Shown one piece after another: positions 42,065 to 51,300 of a stretch of 64,000 nucleotides of DNA. The DNA is from Arthrobacter terricola. Lineage in GTDB: Bacteria > Actinomycetota > Actinomycetes > Actinomycetales > Micrococcaceae. The position numbers and the translations under genes are program-made. The DNA lies in contig NZ_SMRU01000030.1 in NCBI RefSeq assembly GCF_004354015.1, forward strand, positions 1 to 64,000, read 5' to 3'. The notes beneath the pieces were generated by a model. It had not been told where the DNA came from. It made no database searches and worked only from the letters and a program-made list of their open reading frames with translations. The number at the start of each line of letters is the position of its first letter. The stretch's first letter is position 1.

Positions 42065-43294
42065 GTGGCAGCACCGCAGAATTACTTGGCCGTCATCAAG
42101 GTCGTCGGCATCGGCGGCGGTGGCGTGAATGCAGTTAACCGAATGATTGAGGTCGGCCTTCGCGGCGTCGAGTTCATCGCCATCAATACCGATGCCCAGG
42201 CGCTGCTCATGAGTGACGCGGACGTCAAGCTCGACGTCGGACGCGAGCTTACCCGTGGTCTAGGTGCCGGCGCCAACCCCGACGTCGGACGCCAGGCCGC
42301 CGAAGACCACGCAGACGAAATCGAGGAAGTCCTTCGCGGGGCGGACATGGTATTCGTCACGGCGGGCGAAGGTGGCGGAACCGGTACCGGCGGTGCCCCC
42401 GTCGTGGCCCGTATCGCCCGTTCGCTCGGCGCGTTGACGATCGGTGTGGTCACCCGGCCCTTCACCTTTGAAGGCCGCCGCCGTGCCGGCTCCGCAGAGG
42501 CAGGAATCGACGCCCTCCGCGACGAAGTCGACACCCTCATCGTCATCCCCAATGACCGGCTCCTGTCCATCAGCGACCGCAACGTCTCCGTCCTGGACGC
42601 TTTCCGTTCCGCTGACCAGGTCCTGCTTTCGGGTGTCCAAGGCATCACGGACCTCATTACCACCCCCGGCCTCATCAACCTCGACTTCGCCGACGTCAAG
42701 TCCGTCATGCAGGGTGCCGGTTCGGCGCTCATGGGCATCGGCTCGGCCCGTGGCGAAGACCGTGCGGTCAAGGCGGCGGAGCTCGCCATTGCATCGCCCT
42801 TGCTGGAAGCGTCCATCGACGGCGCCCACGGCGTGCTGTTGTCCATCCAGGGCGGCTCGGACCTGGGCCTGTTCGAAATCAACGAAGCCGCGCGGCTCGT
42901 TCAGGAAGTGGCCCACCCCGAAGCCAACATCATCTTCGGTGCGGTCATTGACGACGCCCTCGGCGACGAAGCCCGCGTGACGGTCATCGCCGCCGGATTC
43001 GACGACGTCAAGGCAACATCGCCGTCCATGAACCAGTCGTCCTCCCAGCAGGGCCAGCACCAGGCGGCTCCGGCTCCCGAGCGTCCTGCCGCCCAGGCAG
43101 CGGCTCCCGCGTACCCGGCTCCGCAGCACGTGGGCGCCGGCGTGGGTGCTTCAGGCCTGAGCAATTGGGGCCAGCAGCGTCCTTCCGCGTTGCCCGCCGA
43201 CTCAGGGTTCGACGTCGACCTTCCGGCCGTCGTCGAACCGGACCTGTCCGGTAGCCGTACCGACGACCTCGACGTGCCGGACTTCCTGAAGTAA
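42065..43294 (+). CDS. ftsZ: Cell division tubulin homologue FtsZ
   Basis: 409 residues. Tubulin signature GGGTGTG at 103-109, the N-terminal GIGGGGVNAVNRM loop, and the synergy loop with NLDFADVKSVM. After residue 315 comes a Gln/Pro/Ala-rich linker, then the conserved C-terminal tip DDLDVPDFLK, which docks SepF and other partners. It polymerises with GTP into the division ring. GTG start with AAGGGGCACG. It has its own promoter in addition to dcw read-through. Confidence 0.98.
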   Translation: MAAPQNYLAVIKVVGIGGGGVNAVNRMIEVGLRGVEFIAINTDAQALLMSDADVKLDVGRELTRGLGAGANPDVGRQAAEDHADEIEEVLRGADMVFVTAGEGGGTGTGGAPVVARIARSLGALTIGVVTRPFTFEGRRRAGSAEAGIDALRDEVDTLIVIPNDRLLSISDRNVSVLDAFRSADQVLLSGVQGITDLITTPGLINLDFADVKSVMQGAGSALMGIGSARGEDRAVKAAELAIASPLLEASIDGAHGVLLSIQGGSDLGLFEINEAARLVQEVAHPEANIIFGAVIDDALGDEARVTVIAAGFDDVKATSPSMNQSSSQQGQHQAAPAPERPAAQAAAPAYPAPQHVGAGVGASGLSNWGQQRPSALPADSGFDVDLPAVVEPDLSGSRTDDLDVPDFLK

Positions 43295-43350
43295 CGGATC
43301 CTCTTGAAGCAAGCATTCGGTATTGGGTAGTCCAGGAGAGTCAGTAAGCA

Positions 43351-44079
43351 GTGTTTTGGTGGCGAAAAGAAGTGCGACCGGGCGTCTCGGTCGCCTTCTC
43401 GGATGCTGATGCGGGAAACCTCGCACTGCACGTATCGGACAATCCTGACGACGTCGCGGTGCGTCGGGTCCGGCTGGAGGAAGCGGCCGGACTTGGCCAA
43501 CGGCATTTCCAATACATGAACCAGGTTCACGGCAATGCCGTGGAGTTCATTCCGGCCGGGGGAGTGGCGGACAGCGCTCCCATAGCGGACGCCATGGTGT
43601 CGACCGGCCAGCCGCTTGCGGTCATGGTGGCCGACTGCGTCCCTGTCGTCCTGGTCGGTGACCTGCCGGCAGGCGCCGAAGGTTCGGATAGCGCCACAAC
43701 GCCTCCTGTTCTCGCGGTGGTCCACGCCGGCAGGCCCGGAGTGGCCGCCGACGTCGTATCCGCCGCCGTCACGGAGATGCGAAACCGGGGTGCCGCCGGG
43801 ATCAGCGCCTGGCTTGGCCCTTCCATTTGCGGTAACTGCTACGAAGTTCCGGAGCAAATGCGCGAAGACGTTGCGGCGGTAGTTCCGGAGGCTTGGGCCA
43901 CCACGTCCTGGGGGACACCGGCACTCGACCTGCCTGCGGGCGTCCGTGCCCAATTGGAGTCCCTCGGCGTCACAGTCGAGTATTCGGGGGATTGCACCCG
44001 TGAAACCACCGGGCTCTTTTCCTACAGGCGCGAGGCCCGCACCGGTCGCTTCGCGGGCTTGGTGTGGACCCATGACTGA
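43351..44079 (+). CDS. pgeF: Peptidoglycan editing factor PgeF (YfiH/laccase-domain)
   Basis: 242 residues of the YfiH family. The metal-site residues align as His60 (NQVHG), Cys96 (ADCVPVVL) and His125 (VHAGRPG). The usual HAGWRG is HAGRPG here, and the family's GPSICGNCYEV is intact. E. coli YfiH hydrolyses misincorporated L-Ser from UDP-MurNAc, while other members act on purine nucleosides. The position after ftsZ is conserved in actinobacteria. GTG start. It overlaps yggS by 8 bases. Confidence 0.9.
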   Translation: MFWWRKEVRPGVSVAFSDADAGNLALHVSDNPDDVAVRRVRLEEAAGLGQRHFQYMNQVHGNAVEFIPAGGVADSAPIADAMVSTGQPLAVMVADCVPVVLVGDLPAGAEGSDSATTPPVLAVVHAGRPGVAADVVSAAVTEMRNRGAAGISAWLGPSICGNCYEVPEQMREDVAAVVPEAWATTSWGTPALDLPAGVRAQLESLGVTVEYSGDCTRETTGLFSYRREARTGRFAGLVWTHD

Positions 44080-44821
44080 GCCAATGCCCGGCGTGGACGC
44101 CGTCGACACCGATCCGAGGACTGCCGAACTTCGGGACCGGCTGGCCACGGTCCACCGGAGGATCACCGAGGCAACCCGGGAAGCGGGACGCGGGGAAGAA
44201 CCGCGGCTCATTGTCGTCAGCAAGTTTCACCCGGCCGCGGACGTGGTCCGGCTGGCCTCCCTCGGCGTCATTGATCTGGGTGAAAACCGGGACCAGGAGG
44301 CCGGAGCGAAGGCGGCTGAGCTCTCGAACCTCGACCTGCGCTGGCACTTCATCGGCCAATTGCAAAGCAACAAAGCGAAGTCCGTGGTGAAGTACGCGCA
44401 TTCCGTGCAGTCTGTTGACCGCGTCCAACTCGTGACAGCCCTCGCGAAGGCGATCGAGCGCCAGCAGTCCGAGACCGGCCGTCCGGACCTTGAATGCTTC
44501 ATCCAGGTAAGTCTCCAGGACGACGGCGGCGAGCACCGCGGCGGTGCGGCACCGGCCGACGTCGGGCTTCTCGCCGATTCGATCGCGGACGCAGCGGGCC
44601 TGCGGTTGGCGGGCCTCATGGCTGTCGCGCCACTTGGAGTGCCGCCGGAAGCCGCTTTCGAGAGGCTTGCCGCGATTTCCGAAGAATTGCGGCGATCGCA
44701 TCCGGGCGCCGGGGCCATCTCGGCGGGGATGAGCCAGGACCTTGAGGCTGCTGTCCGATTTGGTGCGACACACCTGCGAATTGGCTCGGATATTCTCGGA
44801 TCGCGTCCGCCCGTGGGGTAG
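44072..44821 (+). CDS. PLP homeostasis protein YggS/PROSC
   Basis: 249 residues from the ATG overlapping the pgeF stop by 8 bases. The PLP lysine is Lys51 in VVSKFHP. The family segments GENRDQE and WHFIGQLQSNK, and the C-terminal MSQDLEAAVRFGATHLRIG, are present. It is a cytoplasmic TIM-barrel that binds and hands over pyridoxal phosphate and keeps amino-acid pools balanced. It is a conserved member of the ftsZ-sepF interval. Confidence 0.95.
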   Translation: MTEPMPGVDAVDTDPRTAELRDRLATVHRRITEATREAGRGEEPRLIVVSKFHPAADVVRLASLGVIDLGENRDQEAGAKAAELSNLDLRWHFIGQLQSNKAKSVVKYAHSVQSVDRVQLVTALAKAIERQQSETGRPDLECFIQVSLQDDGGEHRGGAAPADVGLLADSIADAAGLRLAGLMAVAPLGVPPEAAFERLAAISEELRRSHPGAGAISAGMSQDLEAAVRFGATHLRIGSDILGSRPPVG

Positions 44822-44910
44822 CGTCAAAGTATTCGAAGCGACGGGCCGGGGTTTTCTGCTATGCCAAGTCACGGGCGGCCCGCCCACTGCAGACACGATA
44901 GGAGTCCAGC

Positions 44911-45441
44911 ATGGCTGGCGCACTGCGCAAGACAATGGTTTATCTTGGGCTCGCCGATGGCGAAGATCACTACGAGTCTGAACAGCACGTGCAGCAAGTT
45001 GAAGAGGAACGGCCTGCAGAGAATGATCGCGAAGAGCGACGCGCCCCCGCACCTGTACGTGAAGTAGTTCGTGAAGTCCCCCCAGTCGCCGAAGAGGAAT
45101 ACCGCGCACCCGTGACACCTATCAAGCGTGCGGCATCGAGCCGTGAAGAAGCTTCAGGCCTGAAGCAGATCACCACAGTCCACCCGCGTTCCTACAACGA
45201 CGCCAAGATCATCGGCGAAAGCTTCAGGGACGGCATCCCCGTGATCATGAACGTCACTGACATGGGAGAGGCGGACGCGAAGCGCCTCGTCGATTTCTCT
45301 GCTGGTTTGGTGTTCGGCCTGCACGGCAGCATCGAACGCGTCACCAACAAAGTCTTCCTGCTGTCGCCGTCATACGTTGAGGTCCTAGGTGACGAAAAAA
45401 AGACCGCTGAGTCCCAAGCGTCGTTCTTCAACCAGAGCTAG
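44911..45441 (+). CDS. sepF: Cell division protein SepF
   Basis: 176 residues. The N-terminal amphipathic membrane-binding helix (MAGALRKTMVYLGLAD) is followed by a charged Glu/Arg/Pro linker (20-80) and the SepF domain (about 85-168; HPRSYNDAKIIGESFRDGIPVI, DFSAGLVFGLHGSIERV). It tethers FtsZ to the membrane in actinobacteria, which lack FtsA. AGGAGTCCAGC precedes the ATG. Confidence 0.97.
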   Translation: MAGALRKTMVYLGLADGEDHYESEQHVQQVEEERPAENDREERRAPAPVREVVREVPPVAEEEYRAPVTPIKRAASSREEASGLKQITTVHPRSYNDAKIIGESFRDGIPVIMNVTDMGEADAKRLVDFSAGLVFGLHGSIERVTNKVFLLSPSYVEVLGDEKKTAESQASFFNQS

Positions 45442-45453
45442 TCCAGTTACCAA

Positions 45454-45485
45454 AGATGCCAGGCAGAGCGATCTGCCTGGCATCT
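45454..45485 (+). terminator. Hairpin between sepF and yggT
   Basis: A perfect 14-bp stem (45454-45467 with 45472-45485) closes a GCGA tetraloop. GTGTTG follows rather than a T-run, so it may attenuate or stabilise rather than fully terminate. Confidence 0.55.
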
Positions 45486-45541
45486 GTGTTGCAATAGAGG
45501 GACCGACCGAACATGGCGAACTAGGAGATCTGAGCTAAACC

Positions 45542-45829
45542 GTGGGCATTGTTTTCGGCCTTCTCTACATCGCACTGCTGCTTTTCCTGGTTTCCCTCGT
45601 CATCAGGCTCGTTTACGACCTGGTGCAGATGTTTGCGCGCCAGTGGCGGCCGCGCGGTGCCGCCTTGGTGGCGGCCCACGTGGTTTACTCCGTCACGGAC
45701 CCGCCCTTGAAACGCATTCGCCGGCTCATTCCGCCATTGCAACTTGGGGGTATGTCGCTGGACCTGGCATTCCTGATTGTGTTCATCATCGTCAGCATTG
45801 CCATGGGATTTGTCTATTCGCTGGCGTAG
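45542..45829 (+). CDS. YggT family membrane protein
   Basis: 95 residues with two membrane helices (about 3-28 and 74-95) separated by a basic loop containing DPPLKRIRRLIPPLQLGG, the YggT signature. The function is not established. The gene is conserved between sepF and divIVA in Gram-positive bacteria. GTG start. The nearest AGGAG is about 14 bases upstream, longer than usual. Confidence 0.92.
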   Translation: MGIVFGLLYIALLLFLVSLVIRLVYDLVQMFARQWRPRGAALVAAHVVYSVTDPPLKRIRRLIPPLQLGGMSLDLAFLIVFIIVSIAMGFVYSLA

Positions 45830-45904
45830 GCCTCCCGGAAGGCTTTGCGGGCGCGGCCGGGACCCGGTTGCGCGGCGCAAATCCTCCAAGCCAACACGAT
45901 GGTG

Positions 45905-45932
45905 TTGAATTGGGGGAATCAGATGATATTTA
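45905..45932 (+). promoter_or_regulatory. Possible wag31 promoter
   Basis: TTGAAT (45905-45910), 16 bases and TATTTA (45927-45932), 62 bases before the wag31 start, in an AT-richer patch. Confidence 0.4.
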
Positions 45933-45993
45933 GGTACCGTAGTTTTGAACGGCCGGAAGGCCTACTGACTAACTAGACCAACGAGGTGACCAG

Positions 45994-46671
45994 ATGGCTT
46001 TGACGCCAGAAGACGTTGTCAACAAGCGCTTTCAGCCGACTAAGTTCCGCGAAGGCTACGACCAGGACGAGGTCGACGACTTTCTCGACGAGATCGTCGT
46101 CGAGCTGAGGCGTCTGAACCAGGAGAATGACGAGCTTCGCAAGAAGCTTGCCGAAGGTGGAAACGCTGTCCCCGCTGTAGCCGCGCCGGCACCCGTTGTC
46201 GAGAAGGTTCCCGCCGCAGCCAAGGCCGAAAAGGAAGCACAGGCAAAGGCGGAAGCCGAAGCCAAGGCAGCCGCCGAAGCCGAGAAGAAGAAGGCGCAGG
46301 CTCCGGCTCCCGCCGCGACCCCCGGCGTCGGATCCCCCTCCGCTGAGTCCGCAGCCGGCCTCCTGGCCATGGCCCAGCAGATGCACGACAAGCACGTTTC
46401 CGATGGCCAGCAGCAGAAGGAAAAGATCATCGCCGAGGCGCAGATCGAAGCCTCGAGCCTTGTCAACGACGCGCAGGACAAGTCCCGCAAGATCCTTGGT
46501 GCCCTCGAACAGCAGCGCTCGGTCCTCGAACGCAAGGTAGAGCAGCTTCGCGGCTTTGAGCGCGACTACCGCTCGCGCCTGAAGGCTTACATCGAAGGCC
46601 AGTTGCGTGACCTGGATGCCCGTGGCTCTGTTGCGGCCCCCGAGGTCGGCGAAGCAGCCGCAGAGGTCTAG
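45994..46671 (+). CDS. wag31: Polar growth protein DivIVA/Wag31
   Basis: 225 residues. The N-terminal membrane-binding domain has MALTPEDVVNKRFQPTKF and the coiled coil YDQDEVDDFLDEIVVELRRL. An Ala/Lys/Glu-rich middle (about 55-110) is probably helical or flexible. The C-terminal coiled coil spans about 120-205. It marks curved membrane at poles and septa and recruits wall synthesis. Its place as the last gene of the cluster is the same as wag31 in M. tuberculosis. Confidence 0.96.
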   Translation: MALTPEDVVNKRFQPTKFREGYDQDEVDDFLDEIVVELRRLNQENDELRKKLAEGGNAVPAVAAPAPVVEKVPAAAKAEKEAQAKAEAEAKAAAEAEKKKAQAPAPAATPGVGSPSAESAAGLLAMAQQMHDKHVSDGQQQKEKIIAEAQIEASSLVNDAQDKSRKILGALEQQRSVLERKVEQLRGFERDYRSRLKAYIEGQLRDLDARGSVAAPEVGEAAAEV

Positions 46672-46681
46672 CAAGTATTCT

Positions 46682-46720
46682 GAAAGCCGGTGGCTGGGGA
46701 TTCCTCGGCCGCCGGCTTTC
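46682..46720 (+). terminator. Terminator after wag31
   Basis: GAAAGCCGG (46682-46690) pairs with CCGGCTTTC (46712-46720), with inner GGC/GCC pairing. The T-tract is weak. It closes the dcw cluster. Confidence 0.55.
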
Positions 46721-46763
46721 GCCTGTTAAGGCGCCAGAAGCCACGGCCACGAATGAAAGTACT

Positions 46764-47387
46764 ATGAGCGAAGAACAATCAGACGGCACTGCAGAGCCAG
46801 TCCGCATCAAAGCCCACGTTTGGCGTCCGGCATTGCTATGGGTCTTCGCGGGCTTTGCCGTTTTCGCCTACGTCTTTGACCAACTGACCAAACTTTGGGT
46901 CACAAGCACCATGGTCGAGGGCGAGCGGATCCCCGTGCTGCCGCCGCTTCTGCACTGGTATTACATCCGCAACTCCGGGGCGGCGTTTTCGATCGGCGAG
47001 AACGTCACGTGGGTCTTCACGATTGTCATGGCAGCTGTGTCCGTAGTGATCTTGTTCCAGTTGCGCCGGCTCGGCTCAGCCTGGTGGGCACTTGCCCTGG
47101 GCTTGCTGCTGGGCGGGGCCCTCGGAAACCTTACGGACCGGCTTTTCCGGGAACCGTCCTTTGCCATGGGCCACGTGGTGGACTTCATCCAACTGCCCAA
47201 TTTCGCGATTTTCAATATTGCCGACTCCGCCGTCGTTTCCGGCGTCGTGATCATTTGCCTCCTGACCTTGCGGGGCATCGGGCTGGATGGCTCCCGCCAC
47301 CATTCCGTTGCGGCTCCGGATTCCGCGGCTCCGGATTCTTCCGGGAGTTTGCCGGCCAAGCGGGACGGGGAACCGGACGATGCCTGA
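46764..47387 (+). CDS. lspA: Lipoprotein signal peptidase (signal peptidase II)
   Basis: 207 residues, four membrane helices. The catalytic aspartates are Asp125 (GNLTDRL) and Asp154 (FNIADSA). NSGAAFS near 70-76 is also conserved. It cleaves prolipoproteins after lipidation, which matters for the lipoprotein at 24.2 kb. The last 35 residues are a Ser/Asp-rich tail. No strong ribosome site is seen before the ATG. It overlaps the next gene by 8 bases. Confidence 0.96.
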   Translation: MSEEQSDGTAEPVRIKAHVWRPALLWVFAGFAVFAYVFDQLTKLWVTSTMVEGERIPVLPPLLHWYYIRNSGAAFSIGENVTWVFTIVMAAVSVVILFQLRRLGSAWWALALGLLLGGALGNLTDRLFREPSFAMGHVVDFIQLPNFAIFNIADSAVVSGVVIICLLTLRGIGLDGSRHHSVAAPDSAAPDSSGSLPAKRDGEPDDA

Positions 47388-48306
47388 GCGCTTCCTCGTA
47401 CCTGAAGATCTTGGCGGAGCCAGGGCGGACGCAGGACTGGCCAAACTCCTGGATATTTCACGTTCGGCCGCTGCCGTCCTCATCGCAGAAGGCAATGTGA
47501 TGGTGTCAGCAGCAGTGGTCGGAAAATCCGCGAAGCTCGTTGCCGGTTCCGTCCTGGAAGTCACCGTTCCCGAACGCCGGGATCCCTTGGAAGTCGTGGA
47601 GGAAGTCGTGGAAGGCCTGAACATCCTGTTGGACGATGAGGACTTTGTCGTCATCGACAAGCCTGTTGGCGTGGCTGCGCACCCGTCGCCGGGCTGGGTG
47701 GGGCCCACCGTCGTCGGAGGCTTGGCCGGTGCCGGCTACCGGATCTCCACGTCCGGCGCGCCGGAGCGTGCCGGAATCGTGCATCGGCTCGACGTCGGAA
47801 CCTCGGGCGTGATGGTGGTCGCCAAGAGCGAGCATGCGTACACGGTCCTCAAGAGGGCCTTCAAGGAACGCACTGTGGACAAGGTCTACCATGCTGTGGT
47901 CCAAGGCCTGCCGGATCCCCTCGAAGGAACCATCGACGCACCTATTGGACGCCACCCGGGGCACGACTGGCGCTTCGCCGTCGTCGAGGACGGACGTCCG
48001 TCCGTGACGCACTACGAGGTCCTCGAAGCGTACGGCAAGGCGACTCTCGTGGAGGTTCACCTGGAAACCGGGAGGACGCATCAGATCCGGGTGCATTTCT
48101 CCGCCTTGCGGCATCCCTGCGCCGGCGACCTGACTTACGGGGCGGATCCGCGGCTTGCCGCCAACCTGGGGCTTACCAGGCAGTGGCTGCATGCTCGCCG
48201 CCTTGGCTTCAACCACCCACGCACGGGGGATTGGATTGAAGTTACCAGCCAGTACCCCGCGGATCTCCAGTTCGCGCTGGATCTCCTGGAAAGCGGCAAC
48301 GCCTGA
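47380..48306 (+). CDS. RluA/RluD family 23S rRNA pseudouridine synthase
   Basis: 308 residues from the ATG overlapping lspA. An S4 RNA-binding domain (about 4-65) precedes the synthase domain with catalytic Asp138 in HRLDVGTSG, then ETGRTHQIRVH. RluD-type enzymes modify helix 69 of 23S rRNA. The exact site cannot be fixed from sequence alone. The lspA-rluD pairing is widespread in bacteria. Confidence 0.95.
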   Translation: MPERFLVPEDLGGARADAGLAKLLDISRSAAAVLIAEGNVMVSAAVVGKSAKLVAGSVLEVTVPERRDPLEVVEEVVEGLNILLDDEDFVVIDKPVGVAAHPSPGWVGPTVVGGLAGAGYRISTSGAPERAGIVHRLDVGTSGVMVVAKSEHAYTVLKRAFKERTVDKVYHAVVQGLPDPLEGTIDAPIGRHPGHDWRFAVVEDGRPSVTHYEVLEAYGKATLVEVHLETGRTHQIRVHFSALRHPCAGDLTYGADPRLAANLGLTRQWLHARRLGFNHPRTGDWIEVTSQYPADLQFALDLLESGNA

Positions 48307-48337
48307 TCAACTCCCTGCGGCACAGGAAGGCTCCCGA

Positions 48338-48343
48338 TAGACT
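48338..48343 (+). promoter_or_regulatory. Possible -10 box for a leaderless dnaE transcript
   Basis: TAGACT ends three bases before GTG 48347 and six before GTG 48350. If the second GTG is used, the mRNA would be leaderless. No clear -35 is seen. Confidence 0.4.
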
Positions 48344-48346
48344 GTC

Positions 48347-51300
48347 GTGGTGACTTCCAGCAATGACTCGTTCGTCCATCTCCACACCCACACCGAATAT
48401 TCCATGCTGGATGGTGCTGCCCGGCTCACCGAATTGTTCGATGAGACCGAACGGCTGGGGATGCCCGCCCTGGCCACCACGGACCACGGGTACCTGTTCG
48501 GCGCCTTCGATTTCTGGAAGAAGGCCACCGACAAGGGCATCAAGCCCATCATCGGTGTAGAGGCGTATGTAACGCCCGGGACGGCGCGTGGGGACAAGGA
48601 ACGTGTCCGTTGGGGCGACGAGAGCCAGCGCAAGGACGACGTCTCCGGTGGTGGCTCATACACCCACATGACGTTGTTGAGCTACAACAACGTGGGCATG
48701 CGCAACTTGTTCCGGGCATCGTCCATTGCCTCGCTCGATTCGGTGTTCGGCAAGTGGCCGCGCCTGGACCGGGAATTGCTGAACACCTATTCCGAAGGCC
48801 TGATCGCCACTACCGGTTGTCCTTCCGGTGAAGTGCAGACCCGGCTCCGCCTCGGCCAGTACCGTGAAGCCTTGGCTGCGGCCTCCGAGTTCCGCGACAT
48901 CTTCGGTGCCGGGAACTACTACTGCGAACTGATGGACCACGGCCTGGACATCGAACGGCGGGTCACCGGCGACCTCCTGCGGCTGGCGAAAGAGCTCAAC
49001 CTGCCGCTCGTAGCCACCAACGACCTCCACTACACCCACGAGCACGATGCCAAGGCGCACGAAGCCTTGTTGGCGATCCAGTCCGGTTCAACGCTCCTGG
49101 AACCCACCTACGATAACGGCGGATCCCGCTTCGCTTTCTCCGGAAGCGGCTACTACTTGAAGTCCCCCCAGGAGATGCGGGAGTTGTTCCGCGACTATCC
49201 TGATGCGTGCGACAACACCCTGGCGATCGCGGAACGCTGCGAAGTGTCCTTCAACACGGGGGCGAACTACATGCCCCGGTTCCCCTGCCCGCCGGGTGAG
49301 GACGAGACGTCGTGGCTCGTCAAGGAAGTGGCGAAGGGCCTCGACTACCGGTACCCCACGGGCGTTCCGGACAAAGTCCGCAAGCAGGCCGACTATGAAC
49401 TCGATGTCATCACGTCCATGGGATTCCCCGGCTACTTCCTGGTGGTTGCCGACTTCATCAACTGGGCGAAGAACAACGGCATCCGGGTAGGCCCGGGCCG
49501 TGGTTCCGGTGCGGGATCCATGGTGGCGTACGCCATGCGTATCACCGACCTCGATCCTTTGGAACACGGCCTCATTTTCGAGCGGTTCCTCAACCCGGAC
49601 CGTGTGTCCATGCCCGACTTCGACGTCGACTTCGACGATCGCCGCCGTTCCGAAGTGATCGACTACGTCACGCGGAAGTACGGCGATGAGCGCGTCGCGA
49701 TGATTGTCACCTACGGCACCATCAAGACCAAGCAAGCACTCAAGGACTCTTCGCGTGTGCTCGGGTATCCGTTCAGCATGGGCGAACAGCTCACCAAGGC
49801 ACTTCCGCCGGCGGTGATGGCGAAGGACATTCCGCTCGCGGACATCCAGAATCCTGAGGCCAAGCGGTACAGCGAAGCCGGGGATTTCCGCCAGCTCATC
49901 AGCACGGACCCCGAAGCTGCCAAGGTGTTCGAAACCGCGCTGGGCATCGAGGGCCTGAAACGCCAGTGGGGCGTCCACGCCGCCGGCGTCATTATGTCCT
50001 CGGACCCCATCATCGACGTCATTCCGATCATGCGCCGCATCCAGGACGGCCAGGTCATCACGCAGTTCGACTACCCGACGTCCGAAGGCCTCGGGTTGAT
50101 CAAGATGGACTTCCTCGGCCTGAGGAACCTGACGATCATTTCGGACGCCTTGGAAAACATCAAGATGAACCGGGGCGTGGACCTCGACCTCGAGAACCTC
50201 GCCCTGGACGATGCCGCGTCCTATGAACTCCTGGCCCGCGGCGACACCTTGGGTGTGTTCCAGCTCGACGGCGGACCCATGCGGTCGCTGCTCAAGCTCA
50301 TGAAGCCCGACAACTTCGAAGACATTTCCGCCGTGCTGGCTTTGTACCGTCCGGGTCCCATGGGTGCTAACGCGCACACGGACTACGCCCTGCGCAAGAA
50401 CAAGATCCAGGACGTCATCCCGATCCACCCGGAGCTCGCCGAGCCGTTGGAAGACATCCTGGGCGGGACATTCGGCCTGATCGTGTACCAGGAACAGGTT
50501 ATGGCCGTGGCCCAGAAACTGGCCGGCTATTCGCTCGGCCAAGCCGACATCCTGCGCCGTGCCATGGGTAAGAAGAAAAAGTCCGAACTGGACAAGCAGT
50601 TTGCCGGCTTCTCCCAAGGCATGCAGGACAACGGCTACTCCGCTGACGCCGTGAAGACGCTCTGGGACATCCTGCTCCCGTTCTCGGACTACGCCTTCAA
50701 CAAGGCGCACTCGGCCGCGTACGGGGTGATCTCGTATTGGACGGCGTACTTGAAGGCGCACTACGCGCCCGAGTACATGGCGGCTCTGTTGACCTCGGTG
50801 GGCGATGACAAGGACAAGTCGGCGATCTACCTCAACGAGTGCCGGCGCATGGGCATCACTGTGCTTCCGCCGGACGTCAACGAGTCGAGCCTCAACTTCA
50901 CCCCTGTGGGAAGCGATATCCGCTTTGGCATGGGCGCCATCCGCAACGTCGGCGTCAACGTGGTGGAGGCCATGGTGGCGGCCCGTGAGAGCGAAGGCGC
51001 CTACGGTTCCTTCAAGGACTTCCTCATGAAGGTGCCCGCGGTGGTCTGCAACAAGCGAACCATCGAATCCCTCATCAAGGCAGGAGCGTTCGACTCACTC
51101 GGCCACCACCGCCGGGCCCTCGCGATGGTCCATGAGGAAGCCATCGACTCCGTGATCACCCTGAAGCGCAATGAAGCGATCGGACAGTTCGACCTCTTCG
51201 CCGGGATCGATGACCAGGAGCCGCAGGCCTCCTTGAGCACCGAGATCCCGGACCTGCCAGAGTGGGAAAAGAAGGACAAGCTCGCCTTTGAGCGGGACAT

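Noticed and set aside
49088..50761. 557-residue minus-strand ORF inside dnaE
   Set aside because: It is a complementary-frame shadow of dnaE and has no family motif.
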